A DNA stretch of 49,139 nt from Clostridia bacterium (GTDB lineage: Bacteria > Bacillota > Clostridia > Oscillospirales > CAG-272), in the NCBI GenBank assembly GCA_017537175.1, contig JAFYLH010000009.1:1-49139 (forward strand), written 5' to 3'. Numbering within the stretch: the first letter of the stretch is position 1; each line of letters opens with the position of its first letter. Positions 24,265-32,092 of the stretch are shown piece by piece. The notes beneath the pieces were generated by a model that saw only the letters and a program-made list of their open reading frames with translations, had not been told where the DNA came from and made no database searches. The position numbers and the translations under genes are program-made.

Positions 24265-24978
24265 TTACTGCTTTCTGGGATCGATATACTTAACAGCGTC
24301 AGCATAACGACCGTAGGTCTTGATGTTTTCGTCAAAAGCTTCCTTGATGTCCTTGCCTGCCTTATAAGCATCCATGAACTTGCCGAGGTGAACGAACTTG
24401 TAGCCGATAACCTCGTTGTTTGCATCAAGGCCGAGCTCGAGGATGTAACCCTCTGCCATCTCGAGGTAACGAACACCCTTTGCGTTGGTAGCAAAGATTG
24501 TACCTACCTGAGAACGAAGACCCTTACCAAGGTCCTCAAGACCTGCACCGATGGGGAGACCGTCCTCGGAGAAAGCGGTCTGTGTACGACCGTATGCGAG
24601 CTGCTTGAAGATCTCACGCATTGCTACGTTGATAGCGTCACATACAAGGTCGGTATTGAGAGCCTCGAGAAGGGTCTTGCCCTGGAGGATCTCAGCAGCC
24701 ATAGCTGCGGAATGGGTCATACCGGAACAGCCAAGTGTTTCAACAAGTGCTTCCTCGATAATACCCTTCTTAACGTTAAGTGTAAGCTTACATGTACCCT
24801 GCTGGGGTGCACACCAGCCGATACCGTGGGAAAGACCGCTGATATCGCTGATCTGATAGGATTTTACCCATCTGCCTTCTTCGGGAATGGGTGCGGGACC
24901 GTGCTTGGGGCCCTTTGCAACTACGCACATATTATCAACTTCGTGAGTTGTTGCGTAGGGGCAATTGAATTCGCTCAT
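24265..24978 (-). CDS. IscU/NifU-N-like scaffold protein paired with GGGtGRT
   Basis: A 237-residue protein. Residues about 50-165 have the NifU_N/IscU layout: GIGWCAPQQGTCKLTLNVKK (Cys56, Cys63), ALVETLGCSGMTHSAAMAAE (Cys84) and a later Cys in TDLVCDAINVA, giving candidate cluster ligands. The N-terminus (NCPYATTHEVDNMCV) adds two further cysteines, and a C-terminal extension of about 70 residues is specific to this subgroup. GGAG lies before the ATG at 24976-24978; a longer frame upstream would begin inside the promoter. First gene of the operon behind a Rex-like site. Confidence 0.88.
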   Translation of the reverse strand: MSEFNCPYATTHEVDNMCVVAKGPKHGPAPIPEEGRWVKSYQISDISGLSHGIGWCAPQQGTCKLTLNVKKGIIEEALVETLGCSGMTHSAAMAAEILQGKTLLEALNTDLVCDAINVAMREIFKQLAYGRTQTAFSEDGLPIGAGLEDLGKGLRSQVGTIFATNAKGVRYLEMAEGYILELGLDANNEVIGYKFVHLGKFMDAYKAGKDIKEAFDENIKTYGRYADAVKYIDPRKQ

Positions 24979-25022
24979 AGTTATATCTCCTTTGCAATAA
25001 TTTATAAAAGTCATACACTATT

Positions 25023-25051
25023 ATTATAACACCATATTGTTAATAAATCAA
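25023..25051 (-). promoter_or_regulatory. Strong sigma-A promoter of the IscU-like/GGGtGRT operon
   Basis: TTGATT, 17 bases, TATAAT on the minus strand. The leader of about 40 bases ends in an AAGGAG ribosome site. Confidence 0.85.
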
Positions 25052-25054
25052 CAA
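25037..25054. promoter_or_regulatory. Rex-type redox operator
   Basis: TTGTTAATAAATCAACAA matches the clostridial Rex consensus TTGTTAA-N4-TTAACAA with one mismatch (17 of 18 positions counted with free N). It covers the whole -35 element and most of the spacer, the usual place for a repressor. Rex senses the NADH/NAD+ ratio, so the operon would be induced when NADH is high. Confidence 0.7.
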
Positions 25055-25105
25055 TTTTGCATTATTTTTTGAGAAAACACAAGCCGTAGTATTTTACTGA
25101 CGGCA

Positions 25106-25138
25106 AAAAGACTGCCCTGCGTATGCAGGGCAGCTTTT
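25106..25138 (-). terminator. Terminator of the CFI-box operon
   Basis: CTGCCCTGC-GTAT-GCAGGGCAG with flanking AAAAG/CTTTT, 7 bases past the stop of the 40-aa gene. Confidence 0.85.
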
Positions 25139-25144
25139 GTATTA

Positions 25145-25267
25145 TTAGAATACCATGCTAAGTAATTCTACATCCAAGGCAATACTAGTGATAACACTAA
25201 CTACAAGACCTACAACTACAAGTCCCGCAATGATAAGTCCTATCGGTGTATGCTGTCCGTTACCCAT
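25145..25267 (-). CDS. 40-residue membrane peptide
   Basis: A short frame with a perfect AGGAGG site eight bases ahead of its ATG. It encodes MGNGQHTPIGLIIAGLVVVG followed by LVVSVITSIALDVELLSMVF: one or two hydrophobic helices. It lies 18 bases after the CFI-box gene and just before the terminator, so it is the last gene of that operon. No family recognised. The ribosome site and the tight packing make translation likely. Confidence 0.75.
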   Translation of the reverse strand: MGNGQHTPIGLIIAGLVVVGLVVSVITSIALDVELLSMVF

Positions 25268-25285
25268 TCCTATATCCTCCTTTTA

Positions 25286-26368
25286 TTAATTTCGCCAGTT
25301 TCTATCTTCGTAAGGGGTAGACTCTACGCCCTTTACCTGAAGCTTTGTTACCATACGGTCAAGCTTACCCTTCCACAAATGCTTAAACCATTCGGTATGA
25401 CCGAACCACTTTACAAGTGTCGGGCTTATTGCATAATAGGTCTTGATAAATATTCTTCCGTACCAAGTTTTTCCAAGGTTGTTGTCACGGTAGCGGCGCA
25501 GTGTCCATACCTCCGGACAATCATAGGAACCGTAAACCGCAGTTGCTACATAGCAGCCATCGGGAGTCTGTTTATTTCCTGCCTTGGGGGCTTCGGCAGG
25601 AACAACGTGTGTAGGATCGATATCGTGGATCCACCTATGATATGTCATAATAATATCTCTAAAGCTTTGCGGTGATGCAAGGCTGCCGTTTTCAAGAATA
25701 AACTCCGCATGCTTTAAAGCTAATTCATAATAGTACTTACGGTTCTGTTTTTCTGCATCACTGTATTTTTGAGCTATATGCTCAAGAGAAACCATAAACT
25801 CTTTTCCAAGATTATTGAAAAGAGTAACTGTTTCCATTTTATCAGTCCAAGTTATTACTCCATAACCGTTTTTACGCTGGTTATACACATAATTACTGCA
25901 TGCCATCATAAAGATGTCTGCACTTATCTCTTCAAGTATCTTCTTGTTCTCTTCCGCTTTTGCCAAATCAAAATTGTCGTCAATGATTGAAACACAATTC
26001 TGTAATACCTTAAACGCAGCCTGACGTTTATAAAGATCGCTTTCTACGAGTGAAGCTTTAGCTTTACCGTATGAGCTATAGAAGATTGCTTCAATATTGG
26101 TCGGATCGTTCTGTTCTACCAAGTTATAGTACTTTTCGGTTTCTTCCCAATCTTCTTTTTGCTTTGCACGGCGTGCATTTTGCAGATATTTTTCTACAAA
26201 GGCAGAATTATCTACCTTAACGGTACCCTGTACCTCCACGGTACCATCGATCATCATTTTCTTAGCTTCTTCTACAGAATATTTTGTACCGCATGACTGA
26301 CACACAAAGTACCCATCCTGTTTGATAACATCATTGCTGCTGCACATTTCACATACAAGGGCTTTCAT
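25286..26368 (-). CDS. Zinc-ribbon, TPR-like, CFI-box-CTERM protein
   Basis: A 360-residue soluble protein. It starts with a TFIIB-like zinc ribbon (Cys6/Cys9, Cys23/Cys26: LVCEMCSSND...FVCQSCGTKYS), continues with helices that include the TPR-like DWEETEKYYNLVEQNDPTNI, and ends with GCYVATAVYGSYDCPEVWTL RRYRD plus a conserved aromatic stretch, the CFI-box-CTERM pattern. Such proteins are frequent in Firmicutes but have no known activity. It is transcribed from a perfect consensus promoter that overlaps operators bound, presumably, by the divergent HTH protein, so it is under tight control. Confidence 0.85.
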   Translation of the reverse strand: MKALVCEMCSSNDVIKQDGYFVCQSCGTKYSVEEAKKMMIDGTVEVQGTVKVDNSAFVEKYLQNARRAKQKEDWEETEKYYNLVEQNDPTNIEAIFYSSYGKAKASLVESDLYKRQAAFKVLQNCVSIIDDNFDLAKAEENKKILEEISADIFMMACSNYVYNQRKNGYGVITWTDKMETVTLFNNLGKEFMVSLEHIAQKYSDAEKQNRKYYYELALKHAEFILENGSLASPQSFRDIIMTYHRWIHDIDPTHVVPAEAPKAGNKQTPDGCYVATAVYGSYDCPEVWTLRRYRDNNLGKTWYGRIFIKTYYAISPTLVKWFGHTEWFKHLWKGKLDRMVTKLQVKGVESTPYEDRNWRN

Positions 26369-26393
26369 AACATCCTCCGCATCAATATCGATA

Positions 26394-26412
26394 ATATCCC
26401 AATTTGGGATAT
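26394..26412. promoter_or_regulatory. Operator O1, perfect 19-base palindrome
   Basis: ATATCCCAATTTGGGATAT is perfectly symmetrical about its central base. It covers the expected transcription start of the minus-strand CFI-box operon. A second, imperfect copy (TATACCAAAGTGGGATA) lies at about 26419-26435 inside the promoter spacer. Confidence 0.75.
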
Positions 26413-26416
26413 TTTT

Positions 26417-26445
26417 ATTATACCAAAGTGGGATAATAATGTCAA
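26417..26445 (-). promoter_or_regulatory. Perfect sigma-A promoter of the CFI-box operon
   Basis: TTGACA, 17 bases, TATAAT on the minus strand. The spacer holds the second operator copy. Confidence 0.88.
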
Positions 26446-26458
26446 GGGGGGATGAAAT

Positions 26459-26668
26459 TTGAGATTAAAAGAATTAAGAAAGAAAAAAGGTATCTCTCAG
26501 CTTAAATTAGCTATAGATTGCAATATGAATCAAAACACTATCAGCCGTTACGAAACAGGCGAGCGCGAAGCCGATTACGAAACGCTTATACGATTTGCAG
26601 ACTATTTTGATGTCTCGGTAGATTATTTACTGGAAAGAACAAATAACCCTACATTCTTAAAAAATTAA
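26459..26668 (+). CDS. Single-domain XRE regulator (TTG start)
   Basis: A 69-residue Cro/CI-like HTH protein: LKELRKKKGISQLKLAIDCN, QNTISRYETGEREADYETLI, RFADYFDVSVDYLLERTNNP. The start must be TTG at 26459-26461, because AGGGGGG lies seven bases upstream and no in-frame ATG exists. It is divergent from the CFI-box operon with the operators between, so autoregulation and repression of the neighbour are likely. A terminator follows directly. Confidence 0.88.
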   Translation: MRLKELRKKKGISQLKLAIDCNMNQNTISRYETGEREADYETLIRFADYFDVSVDYLLERTNNPTFLKN

Positions 26669-26676
26669 AAATGCAT

Positions 26677-26707
26677 AAAGGCGGTGGAAACACGATCCAC
26701 CGCCTTT
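26677..26707. terminator. Bidirectional terminator
   Basis: AAAGGCGGTGGA and its exact complement around a seven-base loop, between the HTH gene and the convergent glycosidase gene. Confidence 0.85.
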
Positions 26708-26728
26708 AGCTTTTATTTAACTATAAAT

Positions 26729-27844
26729 TTATTTAACTATAAATCCGCAAGGAAGCTTCCAAGAGGAGTTTGTATAGTAGAATGTAACGCTGGTACGCAG
26801 GTACTCACCGTTATAGTACATACAGGAGGAGCTGCCGCCGTCAAGGTTTGCCGCGTTTACTGCGCCAAACTCCTGCATAACACCGATAAGGTCGCTTGAG
26901 GATGCACCAAGATGTCCCGACTTACCTCTGCCGTCGGTAACAAACATAAGCACACTTCCGTCTGCGCGCTGTCCGATAGCGGTTCTGGGGTTAAGTCCGC
27001 TGCCCATACCGTTTACCGCACGGGCCTCGCCGTTAATGATAAGCTGAACAAAGTGGTTGTTGGCATCACTTGCTTCCTCCTGGAAGCATACCGCATCTCT
27101 TATTCCCTTGTCCTCCACCAGCTTTTCCACATCTGCTGCCGTCATATCCGAAACATCGATGATCTGCAGGATATGCTCCTCGGTAAAGCCTATAAGCACA
27201 AGACCTGCCGCCTCCTGAGGCATATTGCGCAGGATCTCGCCCTCGCTTACCACAACACCGTAGGGCATTCCGCCTGTATTATTGTTGGAATTATAAAGGC
27301 CTCCGTTGATGCCCGCTACTGCGCCGTTATCGTTGACCAGCTGATCAAGGTTTACACCCTCTGCCTTCCAGGGGAAAATGGTGGCAACGCTGACTCTTGA
27401 GGGATCCTTGACTATCATCATGGTTCCGCTGTATGTAGAACCGCTGACCTCGACTATCTCGATGTCCTGCTGCTCCTTTGAGCCGTCAGCCGAGCCCGCA
27501 TCTACACTTCCGCTGCCGCCTATCTGAATAAGATCGTCGGCAACCTCCTCGTTAAACGCCTGCATAGAGTTGGCATCTACGATCTGCTGTATTTCATCCT
27601 CGCTCAGAAATACCGAGGCAAGGAACTTGAACTGACCTGTTTCAAGAATGGTGGTTACAAACATCTGCTGTGCTCCGGGATATCTGTCCGAGCATATCAT
27701 ACTCAGGGATACACCCACCGTTACACCCACGGCAACAAGCAGTATGGCTATCATTGTGATAACATACAGGATTATCCTGAGCACCTTTTTTGCGGTGCTG
27801 TCCTGTCTTCTGAGCCTTCTGCTTCTTCTGTTTCTTTTACGCAT
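26729..27844 (-). CDS. Phosphodiester glycosidase (NAGPA-like, PF09992 type)
   Basis: A 371-residue membrane-anchored protein: a very basic N-terminus (RKRNRRSRRLRRQD), one membrane helix (about 23-50), a linker of about 90 residues, then the NAGPA-like catalytic domain (about 140-371) with AVAGINGGLYNSNNNTGGMP, NGMGSGLNPRTAIGQRADGS, MFVTDGRG and AANLDGGSSSCMYYNG. These domains hydrolyse sugar phosphodiesters such as N-acetylglucosamine-1-phosphodiester, outside the membrane here. Last gene of a four-gene operon; its start overlaps the previous gene by 8 bases. Confidence 0.9.
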   Translation of the reverse strand: MRKRNRRSRRLRRQDSTAKKVLRIILYVITMIAILLVAVGVTVGVSLSMICSDRYPGAQQMFVTTILETGQFKFLASVFLSEDEIQQIVDANSMQAFNEEVADDLIQIGGSGSVDAGSADGSKEQQDIEIVEVSGSTYSGTMMIVKDPSRVSVATIFPWKAEGVNLDQLVNDNGAVAGINGGLYNSNNNTGGMPYGVVVSEGEILRNMPQEAAGLVLIGFTEEHILQIIDVSDMTAADVEKLVEDKGIRDAVCFQEEASDANNHFVQLIINGEARAVNGMGSGLNPRTAIGQRADGSVLMFVTDGRGKSGHLGASSSDLIGVMQEFGAVNAANLDGGSSSCMYYNGEYLRTSVTFYYTNSSWKLPCGFIVK

Positions 27845-29360
27845 TGTCTGTCACCTCCTGCATTCCTGCCAAAAGCCATCTCCCGTTGCTTCTGACAAAA
27901 TAGAAGCTGTCATTCATAGCATCGTCAACATTCTGATTACTGTTAAGGCGCATATGCTTGACAAAGGATATATCCACCGAGAAGCAGTCCTCGGTTATGC
28001 GCACAAAGTTGCCTACCTTGGTATCGGTAAAGGCAGGGTCAAGAAGAACATGACCCGAGAAGAAAGTTCTGTCAGGGCTCTGTGAATACTTATATGCCAC
28101 CTCATACTGATAGGAGTCGGGGAGCATATATGCCGAGATACCCGCAAAGCTGAAGTCGTTGCTCATATACAGGCTCCAGTTCTTTGCAACCTCCAGCACA
28201 TCTATACTGTCCGATATCTCTGCGGGAATACTGTCTGTACCCTTAAGCGAGGTCAGGTTGTGGTAGCTCTTGCCCTCTTCAAGAGACACAGGATCACCGT
28301 TGCCGTCCTTGACCTCAACCCTTGCGTCCTCATCAAGCACCGCTATGTAATATTCCATATTTACGGGAAGATCGGATACAGAGTCCTCTATGATCTTGTA
28401 TTTTTTAGGAACCGTAAGGGCTACCGCTTCATCGGGCACAGAGGCAGAGTTGACGGTTACCGTATGACCCTCTTCGCAAAGAAGCGTCATATTGGTCATG
28501 GGAACAGAGCCGCCCTCGTAGCTAATACTGTTGCCGTAAAGGTCACTTATAACCACATCGGGCTTTTCGAGCTCTCTTATACTGTAGGAAATATATCCGT
28601 CGTCCCGTTCTGTGCCGTTATAGGGAAAGCCGTTCATTGTAAGCTTAAGTGTTGCGGGAAGCACCAAGGAATAGCTGTATATCTCGAGCAGGATGCGTTG
28701 ACCGCGGATAACATAGTTTGCACTCTCTCTGTCGGGAGAAAGTATCTCAAGTTCGGGCACAAGATAAAGACCCTTGAGCTCATAACAGGTCTCGTCTGAG
28801 CTTTCCGAATCTGTTCTCTGGCAGGACATACCGTTGACGGTAAGTGAAAAATCTGCAGGGAGGGTAATGGTATAATCCTTTGCCGCGGGACCTGCAATTA
28901 CCTCGGCAACGCCCCAGTCACGCATACTGAACACCGCAAGCTTGGTGCGAAGGGGGCTCTCGGCCTTAAGCAGCACCTGCGCAAGCTCGGCATCGCCGTT
29001 ACGGATGATATATCTCATCTCATCCTCTGCCACCGCTCCGGGCTTGAGAGCAAACTCGGTTGCGGGGTCTCTCAGAAGCTCAAGATAGCGCTCCAGCACA
29101 TCTATATCCTGCTCATACTCGGACACGGAGAGCTGTCCCACATTAAAGGTATCGCAAAAATCCTCGGTATCAAGAGCCTTTTCCCTTAAGCCGTCAAGAA
29201 CAAGCTCCACCTGTCTGTCAGGCTGACAGGCCTCGTATTCCACAAGCAGCCCTCTGACATACAAAATACCCAGAGCCGCAAGCAAGGCAAGCAGCAGAGT
29301 ATATCCCAAAAGCACCCAGCCGAATATTTTTTTCTTAGGCTTGGCATTATATCTTCTCAT
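27837..29360 (-). CDS. Single-pass membrane protein with TcaA-like extracellular part
   Basis: A 507-residue protein: a short cytoplasmic basic segment (RRYNAKPKKK), one membrane helix at about 13-35, then a large extracytoplasmic region. The end (about 395-505: VAKNWSLYMSNDFSFAGISA ... SFVKHMRLNSNQNVDDAMND, FYFVRSNGRWLLAGMQEV) looks like an NTF2-like fold as at the C-terminus of TcaA/YvbJ proteins, and the middle has beta-rich modules with LTVNGMS- and LTMNGFPYNGTE-type turns. TcaA itself carries a zinc ribbon, absent here. Overlaps both neighbours by 4-8 bases. Function unknown. Confidence 0.72.
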   Translation of the reverse strand: MRRYNAKPKKKIFGWVLLGYTLLLALLAALGILYVRGLLVEYEACQPDRQVELVLDGLREKALDTEDFCDTFNVGQLSVSEYEQDIDVLERYLELLRDPATEFALKPGAVAEDEMRYIIRNGDAELAQVLLKAESPLRTKLAVFSMRDWGVAEVIAGPAAKDYTITLPADFSLTVNGMSCQRTDSESSDETCYELKGLYLVPELEILSPDRESANYVIRGQRILLEIYSYSLVLPATLKLTMNGFPYNGTERDDGYISYSIRELEKPDVVISDLYGNSISYEGGSVPMTNMTLLCEEGHTVTVNSASVPDEAVALTVPKKYKIIEDSVSDLPVNMEYYIAVLDEDARVEVKDGNGDPVSLEEGKSYHNLTSLKGTDSIPAEISDSIDVLEVAKNWSLYMSNDFSFAGISAYMLPDSYQYEVAYKYSQSPDRTFFSGHVLLDPAFTDTKVGNFVRITEDCFSVDISFVKHMRLNSNQNVDDAMNDSFYFVRSNGRWLLAGMQEVTDNA

Positions 29361-30436
29361 TTGTCGATTCTCCTTTTGTCAGAGCTGTTAAAGACCCACT
29401 TATGCTGAATACGGAAACTTAAGAAGAACAGGAATGTATCTACCGCTCCCTTGATAAGGGTAGAAAGTATGGGGGCGTCTATATGTAAAACATGCTCTAA
29501 ACAGAACACCGCCGCATTGGAAATGCATATCTGAACAATGGCGAGGATATAGTACTTCACCATTGAAGAAAGCTTAGGCTTTTCGTCAAAGACTACCTTT
29601 GAGTTAACGGTAAAGTTGACCAGAGAGGATGCTGCCCTTGCTATAAAGCCCGCAGTAAAGGTAAGGGGCCAGGGCAGAAAATCAAGAAAAGCAAACTGCT
29701 TTATCAAAAAGAAGACCGATACATCCACCAGGGTGGAAAGAACAGAGCTTAAAAGATACTTGATAAGTATGGCATATATCCTCATACTGTCAACTATGGG
29801 ACGGAAGTGTGAGCTCTGATTTTCCTCGATATATACGGTTTCTATCTCCACTTCGTCAAAGGGCAGGCTCTTACGGCTCATGGTAATGAGCATATGGGTC
29901 TCATATTCGTATCTGTCGCCCTTTATTTTGCACATATCCTCAAGGACATAGGTGGGGAATGCTCTCAGACCTGTCTGGGTATCCTTGATGCGCATTCCAA
30001 AGAACAGACGGAACACAAGAGAGGTTGTCTTGTTGCCGAACTTACTTCTTGCAGGCACATGAGGGAGCGAAAAATTGCGGTATCCCAGCACTATATTGCC
30101 GTTTTCGTTCATCTTTTTGGCAATTGCAACAATATCCTCTGTACGGTGCTGTCCGTCTGCATCGGCAGTTACAACACCTGTTTTGTCCTTGCGGTTATCA
30201 AGAAAATATCTGAACGCGGTCTTAAGCGCCGCACCCTTACCGCGGTTTTTGGGATGCACAAGCACGGTGCACTCCTCGATACCTCTTACGCGGTCAAATA
30301 TCTCCTCATAATCCTTGCCTCCGCCGTCATCCACTACCAAAATGTCCTCAAAGCCGGCTTTTATGGCGGACTCGATGGTAGAAATAAGGCTTTGGTCAGG
30401 CTTATATGCCGGAATTATAAGCGAAATCCTCTTCAT
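29357..30436 (-). CDS. Glycosyltransferase family 2 fused to GtrA-like domain
   Basis: A 359-residue fusion. Residues 1-215 are a GT-A glycosyltransferase of the dolichol-phosphate-mannose-synthase type: SLIIPAYKPDQSL, DILVVDDGG, HPKNRGKGAALKTAF, the metal motif TADADGQH (DAD at 92-94) and DTQTGLRAFP (about 152-161). Residues about 225-345 hold four membrane helices of the GtrA type (LIKYLLSSVLSTLVDVSVFF ... FIARAASSLVNFTVNSKVVF ... HKWVFN), a domain linked to flipping of polyprenyl-phosphate sugars. Stop and next ATG overlap by 4 bases. It probably makes and exports a lipid-linked sugar donor. Confidence 0.92.
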   Translation of the reverse strand: MKRISLIIPAYKPDQSLISTIESAIKAGFEDILVVDDGGGKDYEEIFDRVRGIEECTVLVHPKNRGKGAALKTAFRYFLDNRKDKTGVVTADADGQHRTEDIVAIAKKMNENGNIVLGYRNFSLPHVPARSKFGNKTTSLVFRLFFGMRIKDTQTGLRAFPTYVLEDMCKIKGDRYEYETHMLITMSRKSLPFDEVEIETVYIEENQSSHFRPIVDSMRIYAILIKYLLSSVLSTLVDVSVFFLIKQFAFLDFLPWPLTFTAGFIARAASSLVNFTVNSKVVFDEKPKLSSMVKYYILAIVQICISNAAVFCLEHVLHIDAPILSTLIKGAVDTFLFFLSFRIQHKWVFNSSDKRRIDK

Positions 30437-30448
30437 TGTCCTCTCCTT

Positions 30449-31897
30449 TTATATGAGCTTTATCAAAAAGGCTATCAGCAAAACTACAGCAACCGCTACA
30501 ACGGTAACTGCAATGATGATCAATAATGTTATTGTTTTATTACTGCGGCTGTATTTATCCTGCGAGGTTCTCTCAGCGGTGTCATAATCCCTATAGTGAT
30601 CCTCACGGGTCTCCTCTGCAGGCTCCTGCTCCTGTGCTTGTTCGCGCTGGGACCAGGGAATAACATTTTCCATAAAGTCGCCGCCCGTTACATCCTGCCC
30701 CACACGGCTGTCATAAAGACCGTAATCGCAGGGTGAATAATGGGTTATCTGGGTCGCCTTGGTGATCCATCCGTTATTACCGTACAGCCAGTTATAGAAC
30801 CAGCACCAATGCTGACTTTGGTGACGGCGAAAGCCGTCCTGTGTTACCTGGAAGGGTGTCTTGCCCCCAAGACTGTCATAAGGGGTATCCCAATCCATTG
30901 TTATTTTATTCTCTTCATACTGATGCAGATAGGTCTTTTCTACCTGCCAGCTGCCGTATTTTTCGTAGCTTTCGGGGTACTTTTCTGCATCTGCCGCATA
31001 GCCTATGGCCTCGGTCACGGCAGAGGCACAAAGCACATGGGTGCCGTGTCCGTATTCTCCGTCAAGACCGTGGGTTATTACCACAAGGGGCTTAAAGCGA
31101 CGGATACACTCTGTCAGATAGGAACAGAAATCGTCATAGGTTATTCCGTGAGCACCAAATGCCGCCTCTGCCTGAGTAAAGGCGGTATTTCTGTTTGTAG
31201 ACTCGGAATAAACATCGGGGAAATCGGTCATAACCGGATAGCTTCTGACACCTACAGTCCACAGACCGTCAAGCTGCTCGTGGGGTCTTACATGATTACG
31301 GTCATCATTTACCGAAAAGTGCTGTACCGAATATACTACCTGTACCTGAAGCTGTCGCTCTATGGCATAGTAGGGCAAAACTCCCGCAAAAAAGAGGTGC
31401 TCATCGTCAGAGTGGGCAGAAACAAGCATTATATCCGCTTTGTCACAGGGCACAGACCAGGTCTGCACCCACGAGGGAAGCTCTCCCTCAGAAAAAAAGT
31501 ATATATCGGCAATGCTTGTCCCCCGGGGAAAGGTCAGTGTAAATGAGGACATAGCGCCGCCCATAGCCTCGGAAATATTGACATACTGATGGAGAAAGCC
31601 GTCATCTACCGTATAGCTTTTTTTGCTTACCGGATTTACGATCTCCCAGCCCTCGGGCATAAGGTCAAACTCGATATAAAGATGCTCAATATTCTTACCG
31701 GCTTTGATAGTCAGGGTAGCCTCGGAGTCTACCGTGATATAGCTTTGGCGGTTAGAGTCAAAAAGCGCTGCCGTATCGGTAAAATTGGTATCCGCAACCT
31801 GGCAATCAAGCTGCTGCGCCTCTTCACAGAACACGGTCACACCCATAAAAACCGCCAATAATGATATTATAATAAATAACCAAATACTCTTCTTCAT
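30449..31897 (-). CDS. Exported PIG-L family deacetylase with C-terminal membrane anchor
   Basis: A 482-residue protein with a signal peptide (1-24), a beta domain (about 30-145), then the PIG-L/LmbE domain starting at residue 154: DIMLVSAHSDDEHLFFAGVL gives the metal motif HSDDE (162-166) and VVITHGLDGEYGHGTH supplies the second half (276-287). After a Glu/Gln-rich linker, one hydrophobic helix (about 455-478) anchors it to the membrane outer face. PIG-L enzymes remove acetyl groups from GlcNAc linked to lipids or small molecules. First gene of the envelope operon; 12 bases separate it from the glycosyltransferase. Confidence 0.9.
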   Translation of the reverse strand: MKKSIWLFIIISLLAVFMGVTVFCEEAQQLDCQVADTNFTDTAALFDSNRQSYITVDSEATLTIKAGKNIEHLYIEFDLMPEGWEIVNPVSKKSYTVDDGFLHQYVNISEAMGGAMSSFTLTFPRGTSIADIYFFSEGELPSWVQTWSVPCDKADIMLVSAHSDDEHLFFAGVLPYYAIERQLQVQVVYSVQHFSVNDDRNHVRPHEQLDGLWTVGVRSYPVMTDFPDVYSESTNRNTAFTQAEAAFGAHGITYDDFCSYLTECIRRFKPLVVITHGLDGEYGHGTHVLCASAVTEAIGYAADAEKYPESYEKYGSWQVEKTYLHQYEENKITMDWDTPYDSLGGKTPFQVTQDGFRRHQSQHWCWFYNWLYGNNGWITKATQITHYSPCDYGLYDSRVGQDVTGGDFMENVIPWSQREQAQEQEPAEETREDHYRDYDTAERTSQDKYSRSNKTITLLIIIAVTVVAVAVVLLIAFLIKLI

Positions 31898-31930
31898 TAC
31901 ATACTCCGGTTAATAATAATTTATTGTTTT

Positions 31931-31960
31931 ATTTTAACATATTTGATATGTATATGTCAA
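31931..31960 (-). promoter_or_regulatory. Promoter of the PIG-L/GT2 operon
   Basis: TTGACA, 18 bases, TAAAAT on the minus strand, with a CCGGAG ribosome site before the start codon. Confidence 0.65.
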
Positions 31961-32024
31961 TAAAAAGGGGCTTTTGTCGAGCATAATTTACAAGCTTTTT
32001 CACCCGACACACCCCATTGCTTTG

Positions 32025-32053
32025 TTGACAAAATCCGACAGGAGTGATATCAT
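32025..32053 (+). promoter_or_regulatory. Sigma-A promoter of the zinc-ribbon protein gene
   Basis: TTGACA, 17 bases, TATCAT, 39 bases before the ATG, with AAGGAG ahead of the start. Confidence 0.8.
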
Positions 32054-32092
32054 TTAATTGTCTGATCAAATCTTTACCTAAGGAGCGGGACG

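Noticed and set aside
30740..31546. A 268-residue frame opposite the PIG-L gene
   Set aside because: Shadow frame; no start signals, and the opposite strand has clear PIG-L motifs with tight operon structure.
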